Shown here: positions 31,632 to 40,593 of the stretch, piece by piece
Position numbering within the stretch: position 1 is the stretch's first letter
Layout: every line of letters starts with the position of its first letter
Source: Phycisphaerae bacterium
GTDB taxonomy: Bacteria; Planctomycetota; Phycisphaerae; UBA1845; Fen-1342
Assembly (NCBI GenBank): GCA_028277645.1
Contig: JANQFV010000003.1
Span: forward strand, 124,001 to 188,000
Length of the DNA stretch: 64,000 nt
Direction: 5' to 3'
Program-made: the position numbers and the translations under genes
The notes under the pieces: generated by a model
What the model was told of the DNA's origin: nothing
What the model saw: the letters and a program-made list of their open reading frames with translations, nothing else
Databases searched by the model: none

Positions 31632-31693
31632 GCGTCACGCGCTAGCTCTTGCGCAAGCACGTCGCAGACCGGCATTTGCGACAGGCAGCCCGG

Positions 31694-31721
31694 TTGACAT
31701 TACCGGTAGTTTCCCTATGCT
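31694..31721 (+). promoter_or_regulatory. Sigma70-type promoter upstream of the RRM gene
   Basis: TTGACA (31694-31699), 16-nt spacer, TATGCT (31716-31721). Confidence 0.5.
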
Positions 31722-31891
31722 GTAGACGGTTGGTTCGTCGAACGCGGCTCGGGCCCGACTCGGTTTCGCCAAGTCCGGAAGTCACTGCCAAGATCGCCCT
31801 CCTACCTTCGCGGCCGGAACGTACGGCCACTTTCACTACGACCCTGAAAGCAAGAACGTGGGTCGAGCAACGCCACGCACAGGAGCTGGCG

Positions 31892-32194
31892 ATGAGCAAG
31901 AAACTGTATGTTGGGAATCTCAGCTATGATGTCAGCAGCGCCGATCTCGAGGCTCTGCTGGCGGAGCACGGCACTGTCCGCAGTGCCGAGGTCATCAGCG
32001 ACCGCATGACCGGTCAGAGCAAGGGCTTCGGCTTCGTCGAAATGGAATCGGACGATGAGGCGCAGGCCGCAATTGACGCCCTCAACGGGCAGCAGCATGG
32101 CGGCCGCACCCTGACCGTGAACGAGGCACGTCCCCGTGCCCCGCGCCCCGGCGGCGGCGGTGGCGGTGGCGGTGGTCGCCGCGGACGGTACTAG
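31892..32194 (+). CDS. RNA-binding protein with single RRM and Gly/Arg-rich tail
   Basis: KKLYVGNLSYDVSSADLEALLAEHG...SKGFGFVEMESDDEAQAAIDALNGQQHGGRTLTVNEARPR then GGGGGGGGGRRGRY. Confidence 0.96.
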   Translation: MSKKLYVGNLSYDVSSADLEALLAEHGTVRSAEVISDRMTGQSKGFGFVEMESDDEAQAAIDALNGQQHGGRTLTVNEARPRAPRPGGGGGGGGGRRGRY

Positions 32195-32224
32195 GCCGCC
32201 CGTAACTGTTGATGCAATTTCCCA

Positions 32225-32250
32225 GGGCCACCTTCGGGTGGCCCTTCTTT
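32225..32250 (+). terminator. Rho-independent terminator after RRM gene
   Basis: GGGCCACC-TTCG-GGTGGCCC followed by TTCTTT. Confidence 0.9.
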
Positions 32251-32870
32251 ATTGGACGTACACACCTATAGCCTGCGTGTCCTGAGAACGTCCACATCGG
32301 TCGGCCAGCCAGGCGCAGCGTCCGGGTGCGCCGACGTTCCATAACCCACTGTCACAATAACTGTTACCACTCGGACAATTTTTGCACTTCGTTTCAGAAA
32401 CCGCTTCCGAAATACTATATCGCGCGCTATACTCCACCGAGCAATTGGTGTTTGAGTCGTTCACCGCCCGCGTGGGAAACCATACTCAGGAGGCGTAGAC
32501 ACATCGTGTTGAGCACACAACCTATCGTGTTGCCGCTCCTCGTGACCGTTTCCGGTCGCACATGTGCCGCGCGTCTCCGCAGAATCAGCGGGCCCCACTG
32601 CAAAAACTACGCCGCGTCGTTGAGGCTGTCTGAAACTGACGGCCCTCGCGCGGCTGACAGGCTTCGGCCGCGATATTCCCTGATCCCGGTGGTGCCGCAG
32701 GCGCCGCCGTTGGCGGAGACCGGTTGCTGAGTGACTGGGAGGACGCGCGGCAAGTTGCGTTAAACGGTTCTTCGTCAAATGTGCATCGGGTTTTGGAGAG
32801 AAGCAGGATTGCAGGCCTTAGCAAAGAGCGGCCTGCAGTAGTCCCCCTGGGACGGAAGGAAGCGTTGATT

Positions 32871-33611
32871 ATGAAAGTGGCAGTTGTGGCACTGGCGGGC
32901 TTTGGCCTGCTGGCGGCACCCGCGCTGGCCGAATTGAGTGGAACGGTCACCGCGGATTACCTGGGTTCGCAGTTCTCGCCGGGCAACATCAATGTCCGGG
33001 CCTACGGCGGCGGCCACGATGGTTCGCGGATTTACTCCTGGGAATCCAAATTCGCGAACGTCACGGCAGCGACCGGCGATGCGGCGTTACTGGACTCGCC
33101 GTTCGTCGGCTATTGCATTGACCTCGAGGACGGCGTTTCGACCGGCAACACGCACACGTGGAACGTGACCGACGTAGCGTCTGCCCCGGACGGTCAGTAC
33201 ACGATGGGTACCGGCAAGGCCCTGCGTCTGGCGGAGCTTTGGGGCCGCTACCACGGCCTCGTCGACACCGCGTTTAAGGCAGCCGCGTTCCAGCTCGCCG
33301 TCTGGGAAATCGTGTACGAGGCTGAGGCCCTCCAGCTAGGCACGTACGACGTGACCAGCGGGTACGACCGCAACACTGGTTTCGCCGTCGACGCGTCATG
33401 GCACGCCGACTTTGGCAACCTGACGACGCTGGCCAACTCGTGGGTCAACGGTCTGGACGGCACCGGTCCGCTGGCGAACCTGATGGCGCTGACGAACCCG
33501 CGCACACAGGACTTCCTCGTCGAGACGGTTCCGGTTCCCGTGCCGGGCGCCGTGTGTCTCGGCATTGTTGGCGTGAGCCTGATCAGCCGCCTCGGACGGC
33601 GCTGGAACTAA
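32871..33611 (+). CDS. Exported protein with PEP-CTERM-like (VPVPG variant) C-terminal sorting signal
   Basis: Signal peptide MKVAVVALAGFGLLAAPALA; C-terminus VPVPVPGAVCLGIVGVSLISRLGRRWN (Pro motif, TM, basic tail). Confidence 0.75.
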   Translation: MKVAVVALAGFGLLAAPALAELSGTVTADYLGSQFSPGNINVRAYGGGHDGSRIYSWESKFANVTAATGDAALLDSPFVGYCIDLEDGVSTGNTHTWNVTDVASAPDGQYTMGTGKALRLAELWGRYHGLVDTAFKAAAFQLAVWEIVYEAEALQLGTYDVTSGYDRNTGFAVDASWHADFGNLTTLANSWVNGLDGTGPLANLMALTNPRTQDFLVETVPVPVPGAVCLGIVGVSLISRLGRRWN

Positions 33612-33637
33612 GCGTCGCTCCAATTTAGTCAATCACA

Positions 33638-33679
33638 GACGACCCCGGCCGCCGCAGTGCAGTCGGGGTCGTCCTCTTT
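33638..33679 (+). terminator. Rho-independent-type terminator after PEP-CTERM-like gene
   Basis: GACGACCCC ... GGGGTCGTC followed by CTCTTT. Confidence 0.8.
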
Positions 33680-33809
33680 GCGCCGCTGGAGCGCCCCCCT
33701 TCCACCGCCGGCTCACCCCTTTATAATCCGACTTGTCGCTGCATTGTGTCGGCACGGTGTGGCGGTTCCCACGTTCTCGACCGGCAGCACCACCCATGGG
33801 AGTGACACG

Positions 33810-34769
33810 ATGAAGGTTCTCATCGCAGACAAGTTCGAAGCCAGTGGAATTGACGAACTGACGAAGATCGCTGACGAGGTCATCTGCGAACCGGAACTGA
33901 AGGAAGCTGCGCTCACGCAGAAGCTCGCCGCGTTCGATCCGACCGTGCTGATCGTTCGTTCGACGAAGGTACAGCCGGATCAACTGAGTGCCGCCGCGTC
34001 GTTGAAGCTCGTGATCCGTGCTGGCTCCGGCTACGACACGATCGACATCGGCACGGCGAAGGAGAAGGGCATCAAGGTCGCGAATTGCCCGGGAATGAAC
34101 GCCGTCGCCGTGGCCGAGCTTGCGATGGGACACGTCATCAACCTCGATCGCCGCATCTCGGACAACGTCGCCGACCTGCGCGCGCACAAGTGGAACAAGA
34201 AGGGCTACGCGAAGGCCCGCGGTCTCAAGAACAGCACGCTCGGCATCGTCGGCATGGGCCGGATCGGAACCGAGTTGGCCAAGCGTGCCCTGGCGTTCGA
34301 GATGAACGTGCTCTGGTATGACGTGGTAACCGACTACCAGCCGCTGGAGCACTCGAACTGCCGGCGGACCGATCTCGACGCGCTGTTCCGAGAGTCAGAC
34401 TACATCTCGCTGCACGTGCCCGGCACCGGGGATACCAAGCATCTGGTCAATGCGGGCCGCCTGGCAACAATGAAGTCGCACGCGTGCATTATCAACACCA
34501 GCCGCGCACCGGTCGTCGACGAAGCCGCGCTGACCGACGCGTTGAAGGTGGGAACGATCCGCGCCGCGGCATTGGATCTGTATGCCGATGAGCCGGCTGC
34601 CGATGCAAAGGAGATTAACTCGCCGCTGTGCGATGTGCCCAACGTCTACGGCACGCACCACATCGGTGCCTCGACCGAGCAGGCACAACTCGCCGTGGCC
34701 GAGGAAGCCGTGCGCATCGTCGGGGAGTTCAAGAACACCGGCGAAGTGCTGCACTGCGTGAACGCGTAG
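33810..34769 (+). CDS. D-isomer 2-hydroxyacid dehydrogenase (phosphoglycerate dehydrogenase-like)
   Basis: SLKLVIRAGSGYDTIDIGTAKEKGIKVANCPGMNAVAVAELAMGHVI, LGIVGMGRIGTELAKRA, INTSRAPVVDEAALTDAL, NVYGTHHIGASTEQAQ. Confidence 0.93.
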   Translation: MKVLIADKFEASGIDELTKIADEVICEPELKEAALTQKLAAFDPTVLIVRSTKVQPDQLSAAASLKLVIRAGSGYDTIDIGTAKEKGIKVANCPGMNAVAVAELAMGHVINLDRRISDNVADLRAHKWNKKGYAKARGLKNSTLGIVGMGRIGTELAKRALAFEMNVLWYDVVTDYQPLEHSNCRRTDLDALFRESDYISLHVPGTGDTKHLVNAGRLATMKSHACIINTSRAPVVDEAALTDALKVGTIRAAALDLYADEPAADAKEINSPLCDVPNVYGTHHIGASTEQAQLAVAEEAVRIVGEFKNTGEVLHCVNA

Positions 34770-34785
34770 ACAGCATCTGGCGTGA

Positions 34786-36003
34786 TCACTCTGCGCTTTT
34801 CTGCTTGTACTCGAAGGGCAATCCGAGCCGTTCGGCAGCGCGGCGTTGCGCGCGGGTCAGCAAGCGCTCCAAGCGTCGTTTGAGCAGGTCGAACAACCGG
34901 TCAACCTGCGTGTCGCGGGCACCCTCCAGCAGCGCCACGCGGTCGTCCAACTCCTCGTCGTCGGCACGGGCTGAACGCAACTCACGCACACGCCGCGCGG
35001 CCTGACCTTCGATCCTCGCTCGTCGATCGCGGACACGATCGTAGTAGCGCCAGGCTTCCTTGCGCTGCGAGTCCGTCATCTGGTAGTGGCTAATGAACGC
35101 CCGGACGTAGCGTGCCCACGGATCATCGTCGCGCGCAGTCTGCGTTTTTGACTCGCTTGCGAGCCCTGACTGTGACTGTGCGAGTTCAGCGTCTATTGCG
35201 TTCGGAGCCGCAGTCGAATCCGGAAGGACGACGTCCCCTTCTCCCAGAGCCGGCCAACTGGTGTCGGCGGCTTCCGGCGGCAAGCCCCAGTCCGCCGGAT
35301 CCCACTCGCCACGTAGGGCCGCAGCGCGCATTTCGGCTACGCGGTCGAGGCGGCGATTGGCCGCGCTCAAATCGGCGTGGGCGAGCGTCTGCTGCGCCGG
35401 ATCGAGTTCGTCGATGAACTCCCGGGCAGCAAGGTCGTAGCGTTCGCGGGCCGTGGCGAACACCGGTTCCGATGCGGCCGTCCAGCGGGCAATCTGCTCC
35501 GACGTAAACGGCTCGCCGGCCGTCCAGGTCTGGAGCGCTTCGATTGCGATCGGAATCATGTCGGTCGCGTGATGCGCCAGCAGATAACCCGCCTCGCGAA
35601 CGGCCAGGTCACGCAGGTAGATCTCCTGATCTTCGTCCAGCAGATAGCGTTCCGCCGCCAGCTCGGTAAAGCGGTTCAAGCGGTCGTTGATGCGCCACGG
35701 CGGGATGGCGCCGACGTCGAGGATCAACTCCAGGGAGAACAGGTCTGGTTCGGTGTCCCAGCCATGCCGCTCGTACAGCGCGATCAGTGACGGTCCGAGC
35801 TCGGAATAGGCCGCATCCCAGTCGAGCCAGTCGTGCGCGCCGGCGCCGAACCGCTCGGCGAAGCGCTCAATCTGCGACCAGTCATGCGGTTGGACTTCCT
35901 CATCGTCGAGTTGCGTCGCGAGCACGAATGCGCTCAACGGAACTTGAAACACAAAGAGCGCCACAATGATAACGAGCGTTGAACATGAGCGACTGACGGC
36001 CAT
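34786..36003 (-). CDS. Hypothetical secreted protein
   Basis: Signal peptide-like N-terminus (STLVIIVALFVFQVPLSAFVLA); charged helical C-terminus; no family recognised. Confidence 0.65.
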   Translation of the reverse strand: MAVSRSCSTLVIIVALFVFQVPLSAFVLATQLDDEEVQPHDWSQIERFAERFGAGAHDWLDWDAAYSELGPSLIALYERHGWDTEPDLFSLELILDVGAIPPWRINDRLNRFTELAAERYLLDEDQEIYLRDLAVREAGYLLAHHATDMIPIAIEALQTWTAGEPFTSEQIARWTAASEPVFATARERYDLAAREFIDELDPAQQTLAHADLSAANRRLDRVAEMRAAALRGEWDPADWGLPPEAADTSWPALGEGDVVLPDSTAAPNAIDAELAQSQSGLASESKTQTARDDDPWARYVRAFISHYQMTDSQRKEAWRYYDRVRDRRARIEGQAARRVRELRSARADDEELDDRVALLEGARDTQVDRLFDLLKRRLERLLTRAQRRAAERLGLPFEYKQKSAE

Positions 36004-36216
36004 GTCACACCCTCCCTCGAGCTATTGCGGGCATAGGCCTGCGAAGCGCTTAAGCACTTATTATACGCTGCCAAGCCCGCTCGCGTTCGATCGCGCCGCA
36101 CGTTTCAACCGCACGCGCGCACGGCGGCGGTTGGCGACCGGAGCCCACGCGGCTAGAATCGTGGTTGCCGCTAGTACCCGGTTCGGGCCCCATCCAGACC
36201 GTACGCGAGGATAGCC

Positions 36217-37329
36217 GTGCCACGTGAGACCCTATCCATCCCCCACCGTCTCGAGTCATTGTCGGTATTGTCTGCCGACGGCAAGCTCGACCAGGACCTC
36301 GAACCGCAGGTCCCCGAGAACGACCTCCGCAAGCTCTACAAGACGATGCTCGCGTCCCGGCAACTCGACGAGCGTTGCCTGATGCTCCAGCGCCAGGGTC
36401 GCATGGGCACCTACGGGCCGAGCAAGGGCCAGGAGGCCGCCTCCCTCGGCGTCGCGTATAGCCTGAAACCGAGCGACTGGATGGTGCCGGCGTTTCGCGA
36501 GACCGCCGGCCTGCTGTGGCGCGGCTGGCCGATGCACACGTGGATGCAGTTCTGGGGCGGCTTCGAAGCCGGTAACGAGATACCTGAGGGCGTGAACGAT
36601 TTGCCCACCTGTGTGCCGATCGCGTCGCAGTGCCAGTACGGCATGGGCATCGCCTGGGGCTGTAAGCTGCGCGGCGACGGGCAGGTTTGTGCCGCATTCT
36701 GTGGCGACGGGGCGACATCCGAAGGTGACTTCCACGAGGCGATGAACTTCGCCGGCGTATACAACCTGCCGTTCATCATGGTCGTGCAGAACAACCACTG
36801 GGCGATCTCGATTCCGCGGCACGCGCAGACCGCATCACCCACCATCGCGCAGAAGGCGATCGCATACGGACTCGATGGATTGCAGGTCGACGGTAATGAC
36901 ATCCTGGCGGTGATCGTCGCGATGCGCGAGGCGATCGAAAAGGCCCGCACCGGCGGCGGCCCGACCATGATTGAGGCCGTTACCTATCGACTGGCGATGC
37001 ACACGACTGCGGACGATCCTAAAAAGTACCGCAAGGAAGAGGAGGTGCAGGAGTGGGAGCCGCGCGACCCGCTGCCGCGCTTCCAGAAGTACCTCCAGGA
37101 CAAGGGTCTACTCGACGACAAGGTCCAGAAAGTTATCGACGAAGAGATCGCGGCCGAGCTCGACACCGCCGTCCGTAACTACGAGGAATACACCTTCGAC
37201 CCGTCGGGCTTCTTCAAGCACATGTACGCTGAGCTCTCGCCCGACCTGGAGGCGCAGATGCGAGAGCTGCAGGCGCACCTCGATCGTAAGAAGAAGCCGG
37301 CGCCTCGGCAGGAGCGGGCGGAGGTTTAA
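36217..37329 (+). CDS. pdhA: Pyruvate dehydrogenase E1 component, alpha subunit
   Basis: LYKTMLASRQLDERCLMLQRQGRMGTYGPSKGQEAASLGVA, CAAFCGDGATSEGDFHEAMNFAGVYNLPFIMVVQNNHWAIS (TPP motif). Confidence 0.96.
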   Translation: MPRETLSIPHRLESLSVLSADGKLDQDLEPQVPENDLRKLYKTMLASRQLDERCLMLQRQGRMGTYGPSKGQEAASLGVAYSLKPSDWMVPAFRETAGLLWRGWPMHTWMQFWGGFEAGNEIPEGVNDLPTCVPIASQCQYGMGIAWGCKLRGDGQVCAAFCGDGATSEGDFHEAMNFAGVYNLPFIMVVQNNHWAISIPRHAQTASPTIAQKAIAYGLDGLQVDGNDILAVIVAMREAIEKARTGGGPTMIEAVTYRLAMHTTADDPKKYRKEEEVQEWEPRDPLPRFQKYLQDKGLLDDKVQKVIDEEIAAELDTAVRNYEEYTFDPSGFFKHMYAELSPDLEAQMRELQAHLDRKKKPAPRQERAEV

Positions 37330-37358
37330 CCACAGAGGCACAGAGGGCGCAGAGAAGA
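37328..37358 (+). repeat. Left arm of 31-bp perfect inverted repeat (CACAGAGGCACAGAGGGCGCAGAGAA type)
   Basis: aaccacagaggcacagagggcgcagagaaga; exact reverse complement at 37872-37902. Confidence 0.95.
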
Positions 37359-37385
37359 GGCATTGTAGTTCATTGGTCGCTTAGC

Positions 37386-37805
37386 TTGCTCCTCCAACGT
37401 GAGGTGCTCTTGAGAGTTAAAGAGCAAACAGAGACATCGCGAGATCCGCTGGCTGGGCGCGTCATTGGTGCCGCTATTGAAGTGCATCGGCACTTGGGCC
37501 CCGGGCTGCTGGAGTCTGCTTACGAGGCCTGCCTGGCCTGGGAGTTGAGAGAAGCTGGGTTGAGTGTACAACGGCAGGTGTCGCTTCCGGTGACATACAA
37601 AGGCGTCCAGTTAGACGTCGGCTATCGCGTAGACATGATTGTCGAAGGAAGCTTAGTACTCGAAACCAAGGCCGCGACCGAGTTGCTCCCGATACACGAG
37701 GCTCAGTTGTTGACGTATCTCCGCCTAAGCAACATCAGGACCGGCCTGCTACTAAACTTCAACGCCGCAACAATGAAAGACGGCATAAAACGAATGATCC
37801 TATGA
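37386..37805 (+). CDS. GxxExxY family protein (PDDEXK-like fold)
   Basis: VIGAAIEVHRHLGPGLLESAYEACLAWEL (GxxExxY) and VGYRVDMIVEGSLVLETKAATELLPIHEAQLLTYLRLSNIRTGLLLNFN; true start may be an internal codon. Confidence 0.92.
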   Translation: MLLQREVLLRVKEQTETSRDPLAGRVIGAAIEVHRHLGPGLLESAYEACLAWELREAGLSVQRQVSLPVTYKGVQLDVGYRVDMIVEGSLVLETKAATELLPIHEAQLLTYLRLSNIRTGLLLNFNAATMKDGIKRMIL

Positions 37806-37871
37806 ACACAACCGGCACGAGACAGGATCTCCGAGGCGCAGAGATTCGCGATCGCGAAGTATCACTCTCTT

Positions 37872-37902
37872 TCTTCTCTGCGCCCTCTGTGCCTCTGTGG
37901 TT
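37872..37902 (-). repeat. Right arm of 31-bp perfect inverted repeat
   Basis: tcttctctgcgccctctgtgcctctgtggtt is the reverse complement of 37328-37358. Confidence 0.95.
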
Positions 37903-37926
37903 CAATTCTCTTCCCGGAGTGCGAAG

Positions 37927-38907
37927 ATGCCCCAAATGACAATGGTCAAGTCGCTCAACCTCGCTATGGCCGAGGCGATGCGTGAAGATTCGAACGTGCT
38001 CGTACTGGGGCAGGACGTCGGCCAGGACGAGGGTGTGTTCCGCGTCACCGAAGGTTTGCTGCACGAGTTCGGCGCCGATCGTTGCATTGATACGCCGCTG
38101 GCCGAGGCCGCGATTATCGGCGCGGCGATCGGGCTAGGCTTCACCGGCTATCTGCCGATCGCGGAACTGCAGTTCGACGGTTTCTCGTTCCAAGCCTTCC
38201 ACCAGATCGAGAATCACGCCCGCCGCTTCCGCAATCGCACGCGCAGCCGCTACAACTGCCCGCTGGTGATTCGCATGCCCTACGGCGGCGGCATCCGTGC
38301 CATCGAACACCACAGCGAAGCGCCGGAGGCGACCTACGGCCACTTGGTCGGGCTGAAGGTCGTCATTCCCTCCGGGCCGCGCAACGCGCGGGCGCTATTG
38401 CGCGAATCGATCTACGATCCCGACCCGGTAATCTTCTTCGAACCGAAAGCACTTTATCGCGCGTTTCGCGAGGATGTACCAGAGGAGCCCGAGACGATGC
38501 CGATCGGCAAGGGCGTGATCGCCCGTCCCGGCAAGGACGTCACCATCATCTCGTACGGCGCAATGCTGCGTATGACGCTTGAAGCTGCTGAGGAGCTGGA
38601 AGATGAGCACAACATCGACGCCGAGGTGCTCGACCTGCTGAGCATCGCTCCGCTGGATAACGAGCTGATCCAGGAATCGGTCCGCAAGACCGGCCGCGTG
38701 GTGGTCGTACACGAGGCCCCCAAGCACTGCGGCTTCGGCGGCGAGATCATCGCCCGCATCGTCGAAGACAGCCTGCTGTTCCTGGAGGCCCCGATCAAGC
38801 GCGTCACCGGCTACGACACGATCATCCCCTACTTCTCGAACGAGCTGACGTACCTCCCCGACACCGACCGTGTCGTGCAGGCCACACTGGAGACGGTCGA
38901 GTTCTAG
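37927..38907 (+). CDS. pdhB: Pyruvate dehydrogenase E1 component, beta subunit
   Basis: MTMVKSLNLAMAEAMREDSNVLVLGQDVGQDEGVFRVTEGL, PLAEAAIIGAAIGLGFTGYLPIAELQF, VVHEAPKHCGFGGEIIA. Confidence 0.96.
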   Translation: MPQMTMVKSLNLAMAEAMREDSNVLVLGQDVGQDEGVFRVTEGLLHEFGADRCIDTPLAEAAIIGAAIGLGFTGYLPIAELQFDGFSFQAFHQIENHARRFRNRTRSRYNCPLVIRMPYGGGIRAIEHHSEAPEATYGHLVGLKVVIPSGPRNARALLRESIYDPDPVIFFEPKALYRAFREDVPEEPETMPIGKGVIARPGKDVTIISYGAMLRMTLEAAEELEDEHNIDAEVLDLLSIAPLDNELIQESVRKTGRVVVVHEAPKHCGFGGEIIARIVEDSLLFLEAPIKRVTGYDTIIPYFSNELTYLPDTDRVVQATLETVEF

Positions 38908-38910
38908 TAG

Positions 38911-38927
38911 GGCGGGCTCCGCCCGCC
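38911..38927 (+). repeat. GTAG-associated palindrome GGCGGGCTCCGCCCGCC
   Basis: Near-perfect hairpin directly after the pdhB stop codon. Confidence 0.6.
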
Positions 38928-38972
38928 GATTCCGACGGCGAGTAAAACCCGCCCCACACGTGCCGCATGTAG

Positions 38973-39002
38973 CGGCCGACCTCTCGGTCGGCCGTCTTGC
39001 TT
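38973..39002 (+). terminator. Hairpin terminator downstream of pdhB
   Basis: CGGCCGAC-CTCTCG-GTCGGCCG followed by TCTTGCTT. Confidence 0.6.
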
Positions 39003-39067
39003 GCTGTGCACCCAATGCTCGGTCATCATGCGACTCAACGACTTGAACATCCTCAAGGGAGTCGCCG

Positions 39068-40444
39068 ATGCGATCCGCGCGCCTGCTCGCAATCACCAGC
39101 CTGTTCGCGATCATCGTTACCGGCTGTATCACACCCGGCCGGCACGACCTTGGCCGGCAGACACTGCACAACGCCGCCCTGGTTGGGCAGTTTCAGGCCT
39201 ATGACGGGCACAGCGGCAAGCGCATCTCGCTCGGTGAGGTCGCTCGGCGGTGCAAGCTGTCGGACGTTGTACTCTTTGGCGAGATGCACTCCGACGCGAT
39301 CTGCAACCAGCTCGAAGCGCAGCTTTTCTACGTGTTGGCACAGGACGCACGGCCGGTGGCGTTGGCGATGGAGTTTTTCGAAGCCGATACGCAGGCCACA
39401 CTCGAGGCGTACCTGCGCGGCCGCGTGACCGAGCCGGCGTTTCGCGAGCTCACCCGCCAAAATCGCGCCTACGTCTACGCCCATCGGCCGCTGATTGAGT
39501 TCTGCCGTGCAGCGCACGTCCTGGTGATCGCTGCGAACGCGCCGCGGCGACTGGTCCGCGCGTATCGCCGCTCCGGGCTGGACTATGACGAATACCGCGC
39601 GGGGCTTGATGCGGACGATCAGCGCTGGGTGCCGCGTGAGAGTGAGTACCTGACCGGGCCGTACGAAGATCGTTTCATGGCGCTGATGGGCGGTCATGGC
39701 GAAGGAATGTCGGCTGAGCCGCTCGCAGACGAACCGGACGAACCGCCGGCGCATCACCATCATCACTCGCCCCCCGCGCTTGAGTCGGACGAAGAACATC
39801 CGACCTCCCAGCCGACATCCGCGCCCGCTGATGTGGACGATGATGAGACGGCGACGACACAACCAACGTCTGCGCCCGCCGCCGAGACCCAACCCGCGAT
39901 GCCGGCGTTCACGCTCGACGACCTGACCGGCTTCTACCGCGCACAATTGTTGTGGGACGACGCGATGGCCGAGACGTTGGCCGACTACCGCGCGGCCCAC
40001 CTGCGCACGCGGCTCATGCTGATCGTCGGCGTCTTCCACGTCTCCGACTTCGGCGGCACGGTCACGAAGTTTCGCGCCCGGCGGCCGGACGACCGCGTGC
40101 TGACCATCGTGTATCGCGCGACGCAGGACGGTCGCTTCCCGTTCGATCCCGAAGACCGACACGCCGGCGACATCGTCATCTACGGCATCGTACCCGAGCC
40201 GGAACCCGAACCGGACGACGCAGAAGCGCCCGCAATGCCGCATCCAATGCCGACAACCGCGCCCACATCGCAACCGGCGTCGCAGCCAACGACACAGCCG
40301 ACGACGCAGCCATGCACAGCGCCGGCGACGCAGCCGACGGAACCCGATGCGCCGCCCGAACCTGATGTGCCTGAGGCCCCCGCCGCACACGAAGACGTCC
40401 CCGCGTCGCAGCCGGCCCATCCGCACGGCCACTGGCAAAAGTAG
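39068..40444 (+). CDS. ChaN-family lipoprotein with TQP/TSQP-rich low-complexity regions
   Basis: Lipobox IIVTGC; VVLFGEMHSDAICNQLEAQLFYVLAQDARPVALAMEFFEADTQ; RLMLIVGVFHVSDFGG; TTAPTSQPASQPTTQPTTQPC. Confidence 0.85.
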   Translation: MRSARLLAITSLFAIIVTGCITPGRHDLGRQTLHNAALVGQFQAYDGHSGKRISLGEVARRCKLSDVVLFGEMHSDAICNQLEAQLFYVLAQDARPVALAMEFFEADTQATLEAYLRGRVTEPAFRELTRQNRAYVYAHRPLIEFCRAAHVLVIAANAPRRLVRAYRRSGLDYDEYRAGLDADDQRWVPRESEYLTGPYEDRFMALMGGHGEGMSAEPLADEPDEPPAHHHHHSPPALESDEEHPTSQPTSAPADVDDDETATTQPTSAPAAETQPAMPAFTLDDLTGFYRAQLLWDDAMAETLADYRAAHLRTRLMLIVGVFHVSDFGGTVTKFRARRPDDRVLTIVYRATQDGRFPFDPEDRHAGDIVIYGIVPEPEPEPDDAEAPAMPHPMPTTAPTSQPASQPTTQPTTQPCTAPATQPTEPDAPPEPDVPEAPAAHEDVPASQPAHPHGHWQK

Positions 40445-40593
40445 CCGCCGCACCCTATCCTCTGGTGCTCTGACGTTTGGTAAGGGTGCGGTGTTCGGGA
40501 TTTGTCGGCACCCACTTCGGCGATCTCAGGCTGCGCCCCGCGACCGGTTCCGCTCGGCGGCGCCACTCCCACAACAGGTGGAGGAACCGCGAT

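Noticed and set aside
32340-32870. Possible riboswitch upstream of the PEP-CTERM-like gene
   Set aside because: A hairpin (TGCAGGCC...GGCCTGCA at 32810-32837) is present, but I could not match a known aptamer core.
39053-40453. 466-aa minus-strand ORF
   Set aside because: Antisense to the ChaN-like gene, which has a lipobox and family motifs; the antisense RRRLCRWLRRRLRCGRG composition is artefactual.
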